Positions 8,819 through 20,837 are shown, counted from the first letter of the stretch. The stretch: DNA of 53,191 bases from Cylindrodendrum hubeiense (GCA_014621425.1 JAANBB010000285.1:1-53191), one strand, 5' to 3'. The notes: a model not told the origin generated them from the letters alone. Made by a program: numbers and translations.

Positions 8819-11314
8819 ATGGAGTCACTTCCGGCAGATTTCACAGCCGGCGCCGATCCCGTCCGGCCCATCACGTCCGCCTCGGCCGCATTCGGTGACG
8901 TCGAGACCCCGCAGGACGCGACTTTCATCGGCTTGTCAGACCAGGCTTGTAAAGAGTGCCGGAGGAGAAAGGCCCGCTGCAATCGATCCCTCCCAACATG
9001 TAACTTGTGCGTCAGGTACCGGAGGCACTGTCTGTATGAGAAGCACTCGCGCTCCCCATTGACGCGCAAGTATGTGTGGTCCCGTCCTTCCCCATCGCTC
9101 ACGGCTACAAACTGACCTGGCAAGGCACCTGACGGAGGTAGAAGCGCGTTTGGAGCGAGCAGAGGCCTTGGTTCAACAGATGCGTACATTGGGGCCATCT
9201 AATATGAGGTCGTGGGAGCGAGTAAATAACCCGGCTATAACTGCTACAACACAATCCAAACAACCACCAAACCCGTCTTTCAACTTCTCCAGCGCCCCCC
9301 AAGCAGTACAGTCACAAGCCGCCGACAATACTGAACTCGCTAATTCCGCATCGGACATGAATGCATCAACCCAACCTGTGTTGCAACTTTCTGCCTCGGC
9401 TGAGAATGTTCAAGACCTCAATCCACCAAATGTTGACCATCAAAGGCTGTTAGAGGGCCCACCCGTCGACAACTTTGAGTGGTGCGAGAAGACATCCGTT
9501 CAAGTTCATGGGTTGTCCCCAGATGCTATCGCAGAGCCTACGGAAGAGGAAAGTCCGATTTCAGATGGCATGGCATCTTTGACTGTTAACGAAGGAGAGG
9601 CAGGTTATCTTGGAGTTGCCTCAGGTGCCGCACTGTTGCGTCTGCTTGAACCCAAGTCGCGTCGTCGGATGTCCAGAACGCAACAGTCAGCCTCCTCGAT
9701 CTACCCAATGATACCACAACCTAACCCGAACCGCCATGTTTCCGAGTCCATGATCGACTCTTATTTTCGGCTGTATCATGTTAGTTACCCAATTATTCAT
9801 GAGCCAACGTTCCGCGCCCAGTACAGCGAGGTTATCCCCCGACCCAATGGGGCATGCTGGACCGTCCTGGCGTACATCGTCGCTGCCATCGGCGTGTGGG
9901 CCTCTTCCACTTCATCGGTCGAAACACTGGACATGGCACTTTTCGAGCAAGCCAGCTCGATCCTGAGCTTTGACTTCCTCGAGGTTGGCAACTTGGCTCT
10001 CGTGCAAGCTTTGACGCTAGCGTCAAACTATCAGCAAAAGCGGGACAAGCCAAACTCTGGGTACAACTATCTTGGGCTGGCGGTTAGAATGGCGATGGGT
10101 CTGGGACTTCACAAGGAATTCCAGGGCTGGAACATCTCGCCGCTAAATATGGAAATTCGGCGACGGGTATGGTGGTCCTTGTGTGCCTTTGATGTTGGTG
10201 CAACCATCACCTTCAGTCGCCCAGACGTATGGCCATATAAGGGAGTCGAAGTGTCATTCCCACTCAATGTGAATGATAAGGTATGTAATAACACAGATTC
10301 CCATATTTACAACCTTATTTTGCTTACTAGATACCAGGACCTAACAGCCGCCTCCACTTCTTATCCAGCGGAAAGCAACCAGATCACGCCCTATACCGCT
10401 GTCGCAACACAAGCGCGTTTTCATATCGCAACACGTGAATGCTACGAGCGAATTATTTCAAAGCCATTTCCTTCCGCCGAAGAGGTACTCCGGATGGATT
10501 CTACGCTGATTGAAACTTGGCAAGCCACAAATCCAGCATACTTCAGAGAACAGACCCCAGTTCCACCTCGCTACGCCTTCTGCCAAGCTGTCATGTCTTG
10601 GAGGTTGCGCAACCTACGAATTATTCTATACCGCCCTTTCGTCATCCGAAGGGCTCTGAGGCGTCGAGCTGATTCAGATGAGGCGAGTTCATTGGCGTAC
10701 GATCGATGTCTTGCTGAGGCAAAATCATCGATTACTATGATTTCTGACTACTGGGAACACCACGAACATAACCGACTTGCCGCTTGGTATAGTTTGTGAG
10801 TATTGATTCGCAATAATTATTCATTCATAAATGCTAAAGAGTCCAATTCAGATACTTTCTCTTCCAAGCGGCTCTGATACCCTGCATCTGTCTTCGAAAC
10901 CAACCCTCAGCGCCCGATGCATCTGACTGGCGAGCGCAAATCACAACCACTCTACACACCATAACAGCACTCACCCCTGCCAATTCCAGTTCCGCACGGT
11001 GTTACCAAATTATATCCGATTTGTCTGGACGATTACTTGATAATGATCAAGTCGAGCAGGTTGCACCTCTGGCTCCAACTGGCGGAGACCTCCCTGAAAG
11101 AAACGAGACCGCAGAGCAACCTGCAGGGCCAGAGCAGTGGATATCAGAACCGGTGGAAGAAAGTCCCCAGACCCAAATAAATAATGTATTTACTATGATG
11201 TGGCCAAATGCGCCACCGATGGAAGTAGCAGATGTCGTCATGGGCGACGATGCTGGATGGATGGACTTCTTACGGCTGGAAAGCAATGATGGTTGGGAGG
11301 GACCAAACTCTTGA
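8819..11314 (+). CDS. Zn(II)2Cys6 transcription factor with fungal-specific TF domain (XlnR-like middle region), 4 exons
   Basis: Exons 8819-9069, 9125-10280, 10338-10795 and 10852-11314 give 775 aa. The zinc cluster C-x2-C-x6-C-x5-C-x2-C-x6-C spans residues 44-71 and is followed by a short heptad-like segment (LTEVEARLERAEALVQQM) encoded across the first intron. The middle homology region carries the RRRVWWSLCAFD block of the Fungal_trans domain. The intron at 10281-10337 is set to its second acceptor because this restores the conserved FPLNVNDKDLT join; it is 57 nt and has no stop, so retention would stay in frame. The C-terminus is acidic and Trp/Asp-rich, like an activation domain. As the last gene of the cluster it is the likely pathway regulator. 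Confidence 0.9.
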
Positions 11315-11525
11315 GACAATACGGGCGGTCCAGATTCTAGTAAACTCATAATGAAATCATATCGCATGACTAAAGATGATCAAATAAATATTGCATACTT
11401 CATTCAGTTTCATATCGCGTCCGGGGTCCAATATCATAGGATAGTTAACCTCGCCATTTTAACGCCATACTTCAACGTTCATGCTAAGTATTTGCCGCAT
11501 ATACACATATACCCTGTCATCTTAA

Positions 11526-12200
11526 TCACTTGCTATCCAGTGCGGGAAGGTCTCCGTTTTCCCGAGCCTCCGCGACAAGATCATTGTAAATTGCCAGCTT
11601 CTCCTCGTAGATCTTGACCAACTCATCTGTCGACCTCTTCCCGGGCGTAGCATCACTACCGCCAAAAGCCCTCACCGCCGCATAGTAGACCTCAGCTAGG
11701 GCATTGCAGATAGACTTGAGGGTCACGGATGAGCACTGGTAGTAAAGGCTGTGAGATAACTTATGTTAGCCACTTTTCTTCCGCATAAGAGTTTCCATGA
11801 GGCTTCTCGGAATAGGCAAACTGAAAAGTTGGAAACGCCAAATCTTTCCAGTCACTTACTCGGTCTTCAAGTTGGTGTCAATTTTCAGCTTGGCGCTCTC
11901 AGTGAAGCGGGACTGGGCTCGGTAGTTGGTATAACCGAAGTCGTGGCGGTTGCATGCTGGCGTAAAGGGGAATCCTAGCGGGTTGTCTGGGGATGAAGTG
12001 CAGCCATCAGATGTCCAGTCCAGGGTGGATGGGTTCTGGGCGTTGCGACGGGCGGTAAACGCAGGCAATGTGATGCTGAACAGAAGTTCATCAGTGGTTT
12101 CTTCGGCAGTCGCACGCCCTGAAAGACCAGCCTCGCTCCTCTTAGTAGGGAAAGCTGAGGCGCCCGAAAGGAGCAAGAGGAAAGGTGTGGTGAACTTCAT
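11526..12200 (-). CDS. secreted fungal phospholipase A2 (prokaryotic/fungal PLA2 family), 2 exons
   Basis: Exons 12200-11860 and 11748-11526 with a 111-nt intron give 187 aa. Seen: an N-terminal signal peptide (hydrophobic residues 6-16, cleavage near Ala16), a dibasic KR at 20-21 that fits Kex2 processing, and the PLA2 core DWTSDGC...PACNRHDFGY with the catalytic His86-Asp87 pair. Cysteines flanking this core and one after the intron would form the family's two disulfides. The small fungal PLA2 family (PF09056-like) hydrolyses the sn-2 ester of phospholipids outside the cell. It is convergent with the cluster regulator. A TATATATA element at 12277-12284 on the opposite strand lies 77 bp upstream of the start. 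Confidence 0.88.
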
Positions 12201-12276
12201 TATGCAGTAGTGCAAGTTTCTAGTGTTTGACTGAATGATCAGGTTTTCAAGTAAAAAGGCGAGGAATGAGACTGTC

Positions 12277-12284
12277 TATATATA
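12277..12284 (-). promoter_or_regulatory. TATA box of the phospholipase A2 gene
   Basis: TATATATA followed by AGACAG on the minus strand, 77 bp upstream of the ATG at 12200, in an otherwise AT-moderate promoter. Confidence 0.45.
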
Positions 12285-15200
12285 TTTTTACTATAGAACA
12301 CTGACCATTGCAGAGTAGTACATCTCCAAGCCTAGCCAAGTCGGGTAGGTCTGCCGTCTCATCAATTACGACCTACCGAAAGTAGAAATGATCTTTCGGC
12401 GTGGAGGCCACGGGATCACACTAGACTAGGCCATTTGCTACGTACCCCGCAGGAATATCTTCAGGTTCAGTGCAGCACGTTCTAGGGATGGCAATCAGTT
12501 ATTGGTGTGTGCGTAGTGCCCAGATACCCATGGCATGATTGCTGTTTGGGATGCTGTACAATAGATGGTTCGTGCTAGCATAGCGGGGAAAGAAAGGTTG
12601 CGCGTTCATTGATTCGAACATTTCCTACGCACGTGGGATTGGGCGTGGGTCTCTACCACCGGCGCGGCCATATTGGGCTGATCCTCCGCGCATATTATGT
12701 AGCTCAGGGCCTATATCAGCCCAGAAATCCACCACTCGTAGCTTTCTCCAGTGCCGTGAGTAGCGCGTTGTTTGGAAACCTCGGCAGTACTAAGCTCTCC
12801 GGTAACCTGATAGGGAATTTCTGCCAGGGGAAATGACCAGCGGTAAACTCAAAAGTGGCTTGGAAAGAGAGACCGGAGATGTTTTCTAAAATGGAGACAT
12901 GGCGGCTGCAGGCCCGATTGCCAATGGAGCGACGAGTAGCGGAACCTTCCCAGTTAGTCACCGAGCTCCGCCGCTGCAACACACTTGTGATGCACAACCT
13001 CTTCCACATGTCAACAAACCTGATTGATGAGCGCTAAAAATGGGAATCACAATATTGATTGGTGGGTTTTGATACTTAGGCCAGGTTTACCGTTTCTCTG
13101 GCCGAGGAGATGGGCTGTTCCTAGGCCTATTTGACCAGTAGAACCGCCGGAAGGATATAGCGCCGTAACGCATTTGTTTCCTTACCGATAGGGCCAGCTC
13201 GGACTAGCGCATGAATCGAAACACTAATATGCAGTGTTTCTCTGCAGACAAACATCGGGTACTTCTCCTGCTGTTTTCTGATCAGAATCCCTCACATCTC
13301 AGTGACCTCAACATCCTGATTGATTTATACGATGCACACTATGAGATATATTCAAAAGGTGGAAGAGGGGGAGTAGTAGGATTGATATGTTTCACTATTT
13401 CACTGAAATGGTCTATCGTAGATAGCAACGAGTCTCATATAACCAGTATTATAATTGCTCAACTTCTCGCCTCCAGGATCTACTACCGCGCTTTCCCATG
13501 ATCATTTCTAGCTGTCAGTGACATTTCCCTCGGTAGTTCGGTAAGGATGGCCACGATAAAGAAGCCAACTCATTATATGGCATTTCTTTTTTTAATATTT
13601 GGTAGAGAACAGAGGCTTTCTTTGAGTAGTGTGTTAGGGATAGCTGGTCTTCCAGGGTAGAATGCCTATTTAGGCGTTCTTGGCTGGTGTGTGTGCCAGT
13701 CAGGATGTAAGCCCATTCGAGATAGTTGTTCCCTTTTAGGATATTCCGGCAGGTATTGAGGTCATTGGATGAGATCTGTTAGTCAATCATTTGAAGCTAC
13801 AGGGTAGGATTGAGAGATCGCGGTCAAGATCATCCGGATCTTCAACCCTTTAGGATCGTCATGGTCATCTAGCATACGATTTTCTAGCGCGACGAATTCA
13901 GGTTCCTTTTGGCCCATTCTTGCGGCATTGTATTGTGACCCGTTTGATCAGATGGTGCCAATTGATGGTATCGGTCAGGCTGGTCTATTTTATTCACTTT
14001 GAGAGTCTTTTATCTACGCCCTTACCGACATTGCGGATGCACCGCCATTGTGCCGTTCTCACCACAGTCACAGCACCTGCTTTGGTGGGTTGGTTGTTTG
14101 GTCTCTGACCATCTCTGTGCCATTCCCCCACACAGTAACCAGAGTCCACAGAGGCCACAGAAACATCAGGGGAAGATCGCATTACAACTCGCAAACCATG
14201 AGACAAGTTTGACGAATCTAAAACAGCAGACACACAATGTCATCTTCTATAATGGAGACACCAGTTGACATCATGTTTCATGATTCAGTGAGTATTCTAC
14301 CTCCATTGGCTACTGCACTTGTAAACAATATTTGTGGTGATAGTAAACGTTTCTTACATTAAGATGACAAAGTTTCCCAACCGCCAGTTGCGCAATTGTA
14401 AGCACACAATTTGCGGAACTATCCTACCTGAGCCTATTTCATCTTAGCACGTCTAACGCCTCTTGAATAAGGTACACAAAGAAATTTATTCTTCGGACCT
14501 TTGTCTGTCTTCTCAAATGGCGATGAATTGTGGGCTGTAGAACTAAAATCCCCGGAACATGTTGCTAAATAGGTTTATCATGTTTAATATTGATAATTTG
14601 ACACTTATCTAACATAAATAACATTGTATTGGGCCGGACAAACTAGGATGAAGACTTTTGGCTTACAGAGACTGGCCCTACTGAGGGACATAAAAGTTGG
14701 CTTTTACATGCTGTTATATAGGCATCATATTTTCCTAAGTTTTGCGGCTATCTGCCTAGCTGCTGGTACAGCAAGCAGTTCATTTCTTTCTAGCCAATTT
14801 CATGATATTCCTTCTCAACGGTCACATTGTTCCACCATATAGAGTATCAGTTGCTATTTTGACTGTTTTGTAATCCAAATCCTAATTTTGTATCCAGCCA
14901 AAGTTGCGAAGCCCATGGCAGACTCTCAGAAACCGTGGGCATGGATGGATCGAAATGAATTCCTCTTGTTTGACTGACTTTTTTCTTAGACTCCATAAAA
15001 CTACAAAGTCTGAGTTTTGTGTAGATTTGATTACCCAATATTCTTGGACGTATCTGCTGATTCCTGCAGAGGTGGCGCATCCTAACGAAGGAACTCCGGT
15101 AGGCCGACGTGCCAAGGCACCATAAAAAGGCGTTACGTTTCATTCCCGTATTCAAGAAGATCCCAAGCCTTTAAAAGTAACGTGCCAAGCCGGATTCTGT

Positions 15201-15877
15201 GGAAACCCCGCTGTAGTCTCCAATACTCCTCATCATGTGTCTGGCTTAGGGTGGGATTCCCCGTCCTCTGTCACATTGAACTCCACATCCCCCGCAATAT
15301 CCTCAAAAGGGCCGAACCGTTCCCAACAATCCCGTATGTCGTGATGTAGGATCCTCATAATCCAAACATCGGCTAGTTTAATTAAGCTCCCTGCGTCTAC
15401 GGATCCTAACGTTGCGCCACGGCAAGCACTCTGTTTTCTTTATACGGGTGTGATCACCCGGTTCCTCTCCATAATTTGTGCCAAGAAGACCGAGCCAGGC
15501 GATTCATAATTCCTGTTGGACAACCCGCAACTCAACCCCAGAAACATCTCCGCTTCTTTACCGTCCCCTCAATTTTGGACCCCGCGATTGAGGCCATGTC
15601 TGTTCCCGAGGCCAATGCCGAAAGCACAGTTCGCTCGGTACCATCGACCTATTTGATCCACCAAACCTACATAAGCTTGAAAATAAGGCTATGTTCGGCC
15701 CGAATGATAACTGATAACACGACTATGTGGTTCGTTATCACCTAATGTATTGCTGTTACCGACGTGAAATAAAGGCGCTATTTTGCCGACTCTCGCCCAA
15801 TGGCACCGATGACGCTTTGGATATCCATTTTCTCGGGCAAATGACTGCCGAAGATATAATGTGGTCTCGAATTCTCC

Positions 15878-15885
15878 TATAAAAG
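15878..15885 (+). promoter_or_regulatory. TATA box of the GH3 gene
   Basis: CTATAAAAGG, about 98 bp upstream of the ATG at 15976. This is a canonical strong TATA element, consistent with an inducible secreted enzyme. Confidence 0.55.
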
Positions 15886-15975
15886 GCGGGCCATTTTCGC
15901 ACTACATTAGACGCTGTACACTCAGCTTTGGATTTGCTTACCAGTGAATCATATCCTGACCTCATATAATTCATC

Positions 15976-17814
15976 ATGTGGAAGTATCTGATGGCTTTTT
16001 CAAGCCTATTTAGTTCTTTTGTTTATGGCACTCCCGGCGGATATAATCTTAGAAGTCAGGGTGGTAATCTCTTACCTTACCGCAACTCCACCCTCTGTAT
16101 CGACGACCGTGTCGATGATCTGCTGTCTCGCATGACCCTCGAAGAGAAAGCTGGTCAAATGTATCATGCTCGAACTTCGTTGGTCAATGGCACTTTCGAT
16201 GGCAATATCCAATCCAACGTGACTGGCAAGCACATCACCCACTACGTCTTCAGCGGCGGTGTTAATGATGCACGTGCTGTTGCCACATGGCACAACCAGC
16301 TGCAACAACTGGCTCTTGATTCTGGGCTCGGTATTCCCATCACCATTTCTTCAGATCCACAGCATGGCTGGACCGATGACACCGCGGTTTCCAACATGGG
16401 CGCATCTTTTTCACGCTGGACCGAGCCTTTGGGCATCGCTGCCCTGCGTGATCCTAAGCTTGCGCGCACGTTTGCCGAGATTGCTCGCGAAGAGTATGTA
16501 TCGGTGGGCATCCGGCAGGCTCTGCATCCTATGATCGACCTCATGACAGAACCACGATGGGGGCGATCAGGAGGCACCATGGGCGAGGACGCCAATCTCA
16601 CAAGCCTTCTTGTTGTAGAGTATATCAAAGGGTTCCAGGGCGATAAAATAGGCCCTCATTCTGTCATTACCACAACGAAACATTTCCCCGGCGGAGGCCC
16701 AATGGAAAATGGAGAGGATTCCCATTTTGAGTGGGGGAAGAACCAGGTATATCCGGGCGATAATTTCGAGCACCACCTCATTCCCTTCAAAGCCGCTATC
16801 GCAGCTGGGACGCGCCAGATAATGCCTTACTATTCACGTCCTGTTAGCACCAAGTGGGAAGAAGTTGCGTTTGCCTTTAACAAGGCACTCATAACTGGTC
16901 TCTTGAAGGAGGAGATGGGATTTGATGGAATCGTCGTTACAGACTGGGGCATTGTTACGACCCGATACTGGGGGCTCGAAAACCAAACCGAACTAGAGCG
17001 TACACGTCGCGTGATTGAAGCCGGATGCGACATCTTTGGGGGAGAGACAAAGCCCGAACTGATTGTCAAGTTAGTCAATCAAGGAACTCTATCCGAATCT
17101 CGAATCGATACCTCTGTACGCAAGTTGATCAAGGAAAAGTTCGAGTTGGGTCTTTTCGACAATCCCTTTGTCAATCCCGACGTTGCAGAGCGAGTGGTTG
17201 GCAATGAGTATTTTAGCCGACTGGGCAACGAGACTCAGCGTCGCGCTTTCACCCTCCTCACCAACCCTAATGACTTTCTTCCTCTTCCTCTCTCAGCTCT
17301 AGATGCGAGTTTCTATATCGAGGGCATTGAGGATTCAATTCTTGAAAGCCGAAACCTCAAGGTCGTGGATACTCCTCAGGAAGCTGATTATGCTTTTCTC
17401 CGTCTTGCCTCTCCCTTCAAGCCTACAACTGCATCGGGCCTGGCAGCCAGCATCAACAACGGCTCAATAGAGTTCAACAGCACAGAGAAGTCCCGACAGG
17501 CAGAGATCTACGCTACTGTTCCGACAATTGTGGATATCAAGTTCAATCGCCCCGCCGCTGTACCTGAGATTGCAGATGCTGCTGCAGCACTCCTGGGCAA
17601 TTATGGCAGTAGTCATGATGCATTCCTTGACATTGTTTTTGGTATAGATAAGTGGGCACCCGAGGGACGGTTGCCATTTGACCTGCCTCGGTCGATGACT
17701 GCCGTTGAGTCTTCGAAAGAGGATGTACCATTTGATACAAGGGACCCTCTATTTCGCTTCGGCCATGGGCTACAGTACAAAGAAATCTGCAAAGAGACGC
17801 AGAAGAGTATATGA
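15976..17814 (+). CDS. glycoside hydrolase family 3 (beta-glucosidase/beta-xylosidase-like), secreted
   Basis: An intronless 612-aa protein. Seen: a short signal peptide (residues 1-18), the GH3 N-terminal signature DDLLSRMTLEEKAGQM, SSDPQHG, EPRWGRSGGTMGED, KHFPGGGP, and the nucleophile motif VVTDWG with Asp323. The C-terminal half (about 430-600) carries a GH3_C-like domain with a GRLPFDLP block and ends in FRFGHGLQY. Family role: release of terminal beta-linked sugars from oligosaccharides, acting outside the cell. No fibronectin-III tail is apparent, which is shorter than the large cellobiases. It converges on the peroxidase gene across 217 bp. Substrate specificity is not readable. Confidence 0.88.
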   Translation: MWKYLMAFSSLFSSFVYGTPGGYNLRSQGGNLLPYRNSTLCIDDRVDDLLSRMTLEEKAGQMYHARTSLVNGTFDGNIQSNVTGKHITHYVFSGGVNDARAVATWHNQLQQLALDSGLGIPITISSDPQHGWTDDTAVSNMGASFSRWTEPLGIAALRDPKLARTFAEIAREEYVSVGIRQALHPMIDLMTEPRWGRSGGTMGEDANLTSLLVVEYIKGFQGDKIGPHSVITTTKHFPGGGPMENGEDSHFEWGKNQVYPGDNFEHHLIPFKAAIAAGTRQIMPYYSRPVSTKWEEVAFAFNKALITGLLKEEMGFDGIVVTDWGIVTTRYWGLENQTELERTRRVIEAGCDIFGGETKPELIVKLVNQGTLSESRIDTSVRKLIKEKFELGLFDNPFVNPDVAERVVGNEYFSRLGNETQRRAFTLLTNPNDFLPLPLSALDASFYIEGIEDSILESRNLKVVDTPQEADYAFLRLASPFKPTTASGLAASINNGSIEFNSTEKSRQAEIYATVPTIVDIKFNRPAAVPEIADAAAALLGNYGSSHDAFLDIVFGIDKWAPEGRLPFDLPRSMTAVESSKEDVPFDTRDPLFRFGHGLQYKEICKETQKSI

Positions 17815-18031
17815 ATATTGTAGCCAGGCTATTTGTGAGGAATTGAAACATTCGTAGGTTAAATGTGACAGAACTCATGGAGACGATTTGTAAATAGGAT
17901 CCATCAAACCACCTTATGTTCGAGTGAGGAAAATCGGTTGTTATTTTTAACAGCATAGATAGGTACTCTCATTTATGTTACAGAAAATAAGGCAATCGTG
18001 ATCTCAAACACTACTCGAGCTTGCTTATGCC

Positions 18032-19731
18032 TCATGACGAAACACGTGCACATGTTCGAGTCCTCAAAAACTCCATCTTTGTTTTGTCATATCCGGCACT
18101 TCCCTTAGTCTTCTTCTTCCCATCCGACACAATATCAAAGGTAGTGCTCCATGCGGATGTTGACAGTTGGACGGTTGCCTCATAGAAAGCCCATATGCCC
18201 GACTCCTCACCAGTTGCCGCAAAATCAATGCTTTCCAAATCCATCTTCCGCACAATCACCCCTTGCCTCTTCTCAAATCGTACGATTTCCATCCTCAGCG
18301 CTGAAGAGGTACGGTCCTTGTCTAACGCAACTCTGGCAACAAAAGCTCTGGTTCCGTTTACACTAGTCCGCGAGACGCAAGACTCGACGTCCTGATATAG
18401 AATTGCGTCGTCCACGGGGTACCCATGACCCTGGTTTGTGTATTTGGTGGTTTTCTTCTTCGACGGGACCGTCAGGTGGATGTTAAACTTGCTGATTCCT
18501 GCGGAAGGCTCGATAACCGTCTCATATTCGTACCAAGCAAAGGTCTCTCCGTACAATCCTGTGGAATTGCCTGCATACTCCGTCTGAATAGCTGTGGCAC
18601 CTTTTCCTTTCCTATTAGCATAGGTGAGGTGGACAGAAAGATCAGCTTGATCGCGCCCCTTCTTAGCACCCTCGGTTGTTCGGACCCGGACTCGGCCAGC
18701 AAAGACCAAGGAGCCTTCATCATTCAAGTACAGCTTTGTAATGTTGGGTTTGATGTCGATAGCCTCGAGAGGAGAAGACAACTTCACGCCCTTCGGAACC
18801 GTATCAATCATACGGCTGAAGATCTTTGCGCACTTAGCCTCGAAGACTGAGGGCTTCTTAGCCAGAGCCTTCATCGTCTTGTTCTTGTCAGAGCCAAAGA
18901 TGCGCTTATCTGAGTTAACTGTGTCGTTCGTTCCAATAATGAGGGGGTTTTTCGTCGTCCCTTTCACATATTCTGTTGCAATGCTATTGTCGAACTGATA
19001 AGGTGAGCCATCAAAGGTCGTCACGGTGTCGTTATAAATATTCGTAGAGCCCTTGGAGATCTCTGGGAAGTTCACACTGTGAACACCTCCAAGGGTATGC
19101 CCGCATGCTACCATGGTGATCATGTCTGCGTGACTGTATCCCGCCGTCGCGAAGCGACTCAACATCGTCTTCAGCGGAGTGTGGGTCTCGGGAACGCCTG
19201 CCGGGCCAGCTTCGCCTGCGTCAATTCGTCCATGGCGGAAGGGGATCTTAGTTGAGCCACCGCAAGAGCTATGTGAGACAATGACGCTCATTGCGAGCAA
19301 GTCCGCCGCCGAGGCCCTTGACGAATAGAGGAAGTTGAAGAAGTTGAAAGTGTTGTTGAAAGCGAGGCCACCATTTTCGGCCCGGTTCAGCTCGAACCAA
19401 ATAGAGCCATCGACGCCGCCAGTCTTCTTCTTGGAGTTGTGAGTGATCATATCGTGGAATGCGGTTCTAATCCATTCTGCTGCGTTCTGTCGACCTTTTA
19501 CATTGCCTCCCTCGGAGCATGGGACGACACCTAGTTCGAGTGGTTAGTCACATGGTATTACGGCCAGACAGGATGAGAGAACTAACCATCGGCAAAACGC
19601 CTCGAAAGATAGCCGCCTTGAAGCGATAGGATTTCTTCAATCTCATCATATTCTGATGGCCAGACATATTTGCTGCCGGTGGCGAAGGACGCAAGCGCGG
19701 CGAAGACGCCTGCAACGAATGAGACCTTCAT
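18032..19731 (-). CDS. secreted heme peroxidase (class II-like) with long C-terminal extension, 2 exons
   Basis: Exons 19731-19587 and 19530-18032 with a 56-nt intron give 547 aa. The true start is the ATG at 19731, upstream of the first Met of the long open frame; the join restores the distal pocket. Seen: signal peptide (residues 1-19), distal motif RTAFHD with Arg70 and His74, and proximal motif ACGHTLGG with His193, as in plant/fungal class II peroxidases (PF00141). Past about residue 300 there is roughly 240 aa not needed for the peroxidase fold, Lys/Thr-rich and beta-like. Family role: H2O2-dependent oxidation of small phenolics or polymers outside the cell. The role of the extension is unknown. 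Confidence 0.85.
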
Positions 19732-20217
19732 ATTTGACTCAATGGTTTAGGAGCCTCGAATGTAGGCCCTTTAAAAGAATATACCGTCCAATTGCGTGTC
19801 TCAATGGCAGTTTCTACTGCAGGGGCGGTCTCCTTTTAATGATTTTGTGCCCTTCAGAGTGCCCTGCATAGACTTAACATCGGGGCTCGATGGGTCGCCG
19901 AGACGGATTACTCGGCCGGATGCTGCCGTATCTAGTTAAAGCGCGGACGGCAATTCCCATCACGGACTGCGGGCCCTCGGAGCAGCCATCAACACCCCGG
20001 TCGGAGATGATCAGAAGATTTTTATCAGATGGTGGCCGATTGATAAATCCCTCCTCGTATTGGGCGGGCCAGGAACTTCCGTCCGAGCCCGCAACCCACT
20101 TGGTGCCACCATCAATCCACTATAGCCTACACTGTAGGTAAGATACGTGAACTTCCGCGGATTATCTGATGACTTTCAAATCATAGGCCCACCTGAACCC
20201 GGTTATTTGGTACACAC

Positions 20218-20837
20218 CTAGACCTCCGGCCAGGAGCTAGACGTGTTAGCTTGGCGAACGATAACATGGTTAGGAAAGATGTGAAGAGACATGATGTAAG
20301 AAGGCGAAGAAAACCAATTGAACGCATCATACGACTTGACAAGTACGCATTCCCACTCAAGTGATGCATGACGAAAAATATCGTAGAAACGCGTAAAATA
20401 GTCTGTATTCCGAGGCTCCGAGTCAAAGGCAACCCCATGCACGTAGGTCGACTCAGCTGCGCGATTTCTATCTAGGGATTAACATGTGATATCTGCATGA
20501 GAACGGTCTTGACCTTCCGGGGCCATCTATTCATAAGCAACTCGGTCATTGGTGCTTGGAGTTTCTCTTTGGCTGTAGCCCACTGTTCTGCGAATCGGTT
20601 TGGTCTAGACTTTCACCTTGTTGGATCCTGGCTACCTTCGATACCCTCAGCTGAGACGACCCTCGGCATCTTGGGTCCAATGAGGCCCAAACACAGCCTA
20701 GTCTTCCCCAGTTGTCTGATACCCCTTGCCAAATCGAGGATCGACTTGTAACGGCGACTGCCTACACGAAAGGACGCGCAGGTAGAGCAGGCCATGTACG
20801 CTCCCTGGTTCCGCCCAAAAAGTCTAAGATGGATCAT
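20218..20837 (-). pseudogene. possible degraded gene, family not recognised
   Basis: Three consecutive minus-strand segments in different frames look protein-like and follow each other head to tail: 20837-20613, then about 20627-20476, then about 20475-20218, ending at a TAG. They are separated by a TGA near 20613 and a TAG near 20478, with no canonical intron between them. The last segment is rich in aromatic residues (for example DYFTRFYDIFRH). I do not recognise the family, and chance open frames cannot be excluded. Confidence 0.25.

Larger units (their letters stand above)
12201..15975. other. 3.8-kb gene-poor stretch
   Basis: No protein family, tRNA or intact transposon could be recognised on either strand. 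Open frames are short (under about 100 codons), interrupted, and without fungal gene signals. The middle (13200-14900) is AT-rich. The first few hundred bases hold the PLA2 promoter and the last few hundred the GH3 promoter. I see no terminal inverted repeats or target-site duplications. Confidence 0.5.

Noticed and set aside
8819..11314. Secondary-metabolite (PKS/NRPS) cluster
   Set aside because: A regulator, a transporter and oxidoreductases are present, but there is no backbone synthase anywhere in the window; the enzymes fit sugar-alcohol catabolism instead.
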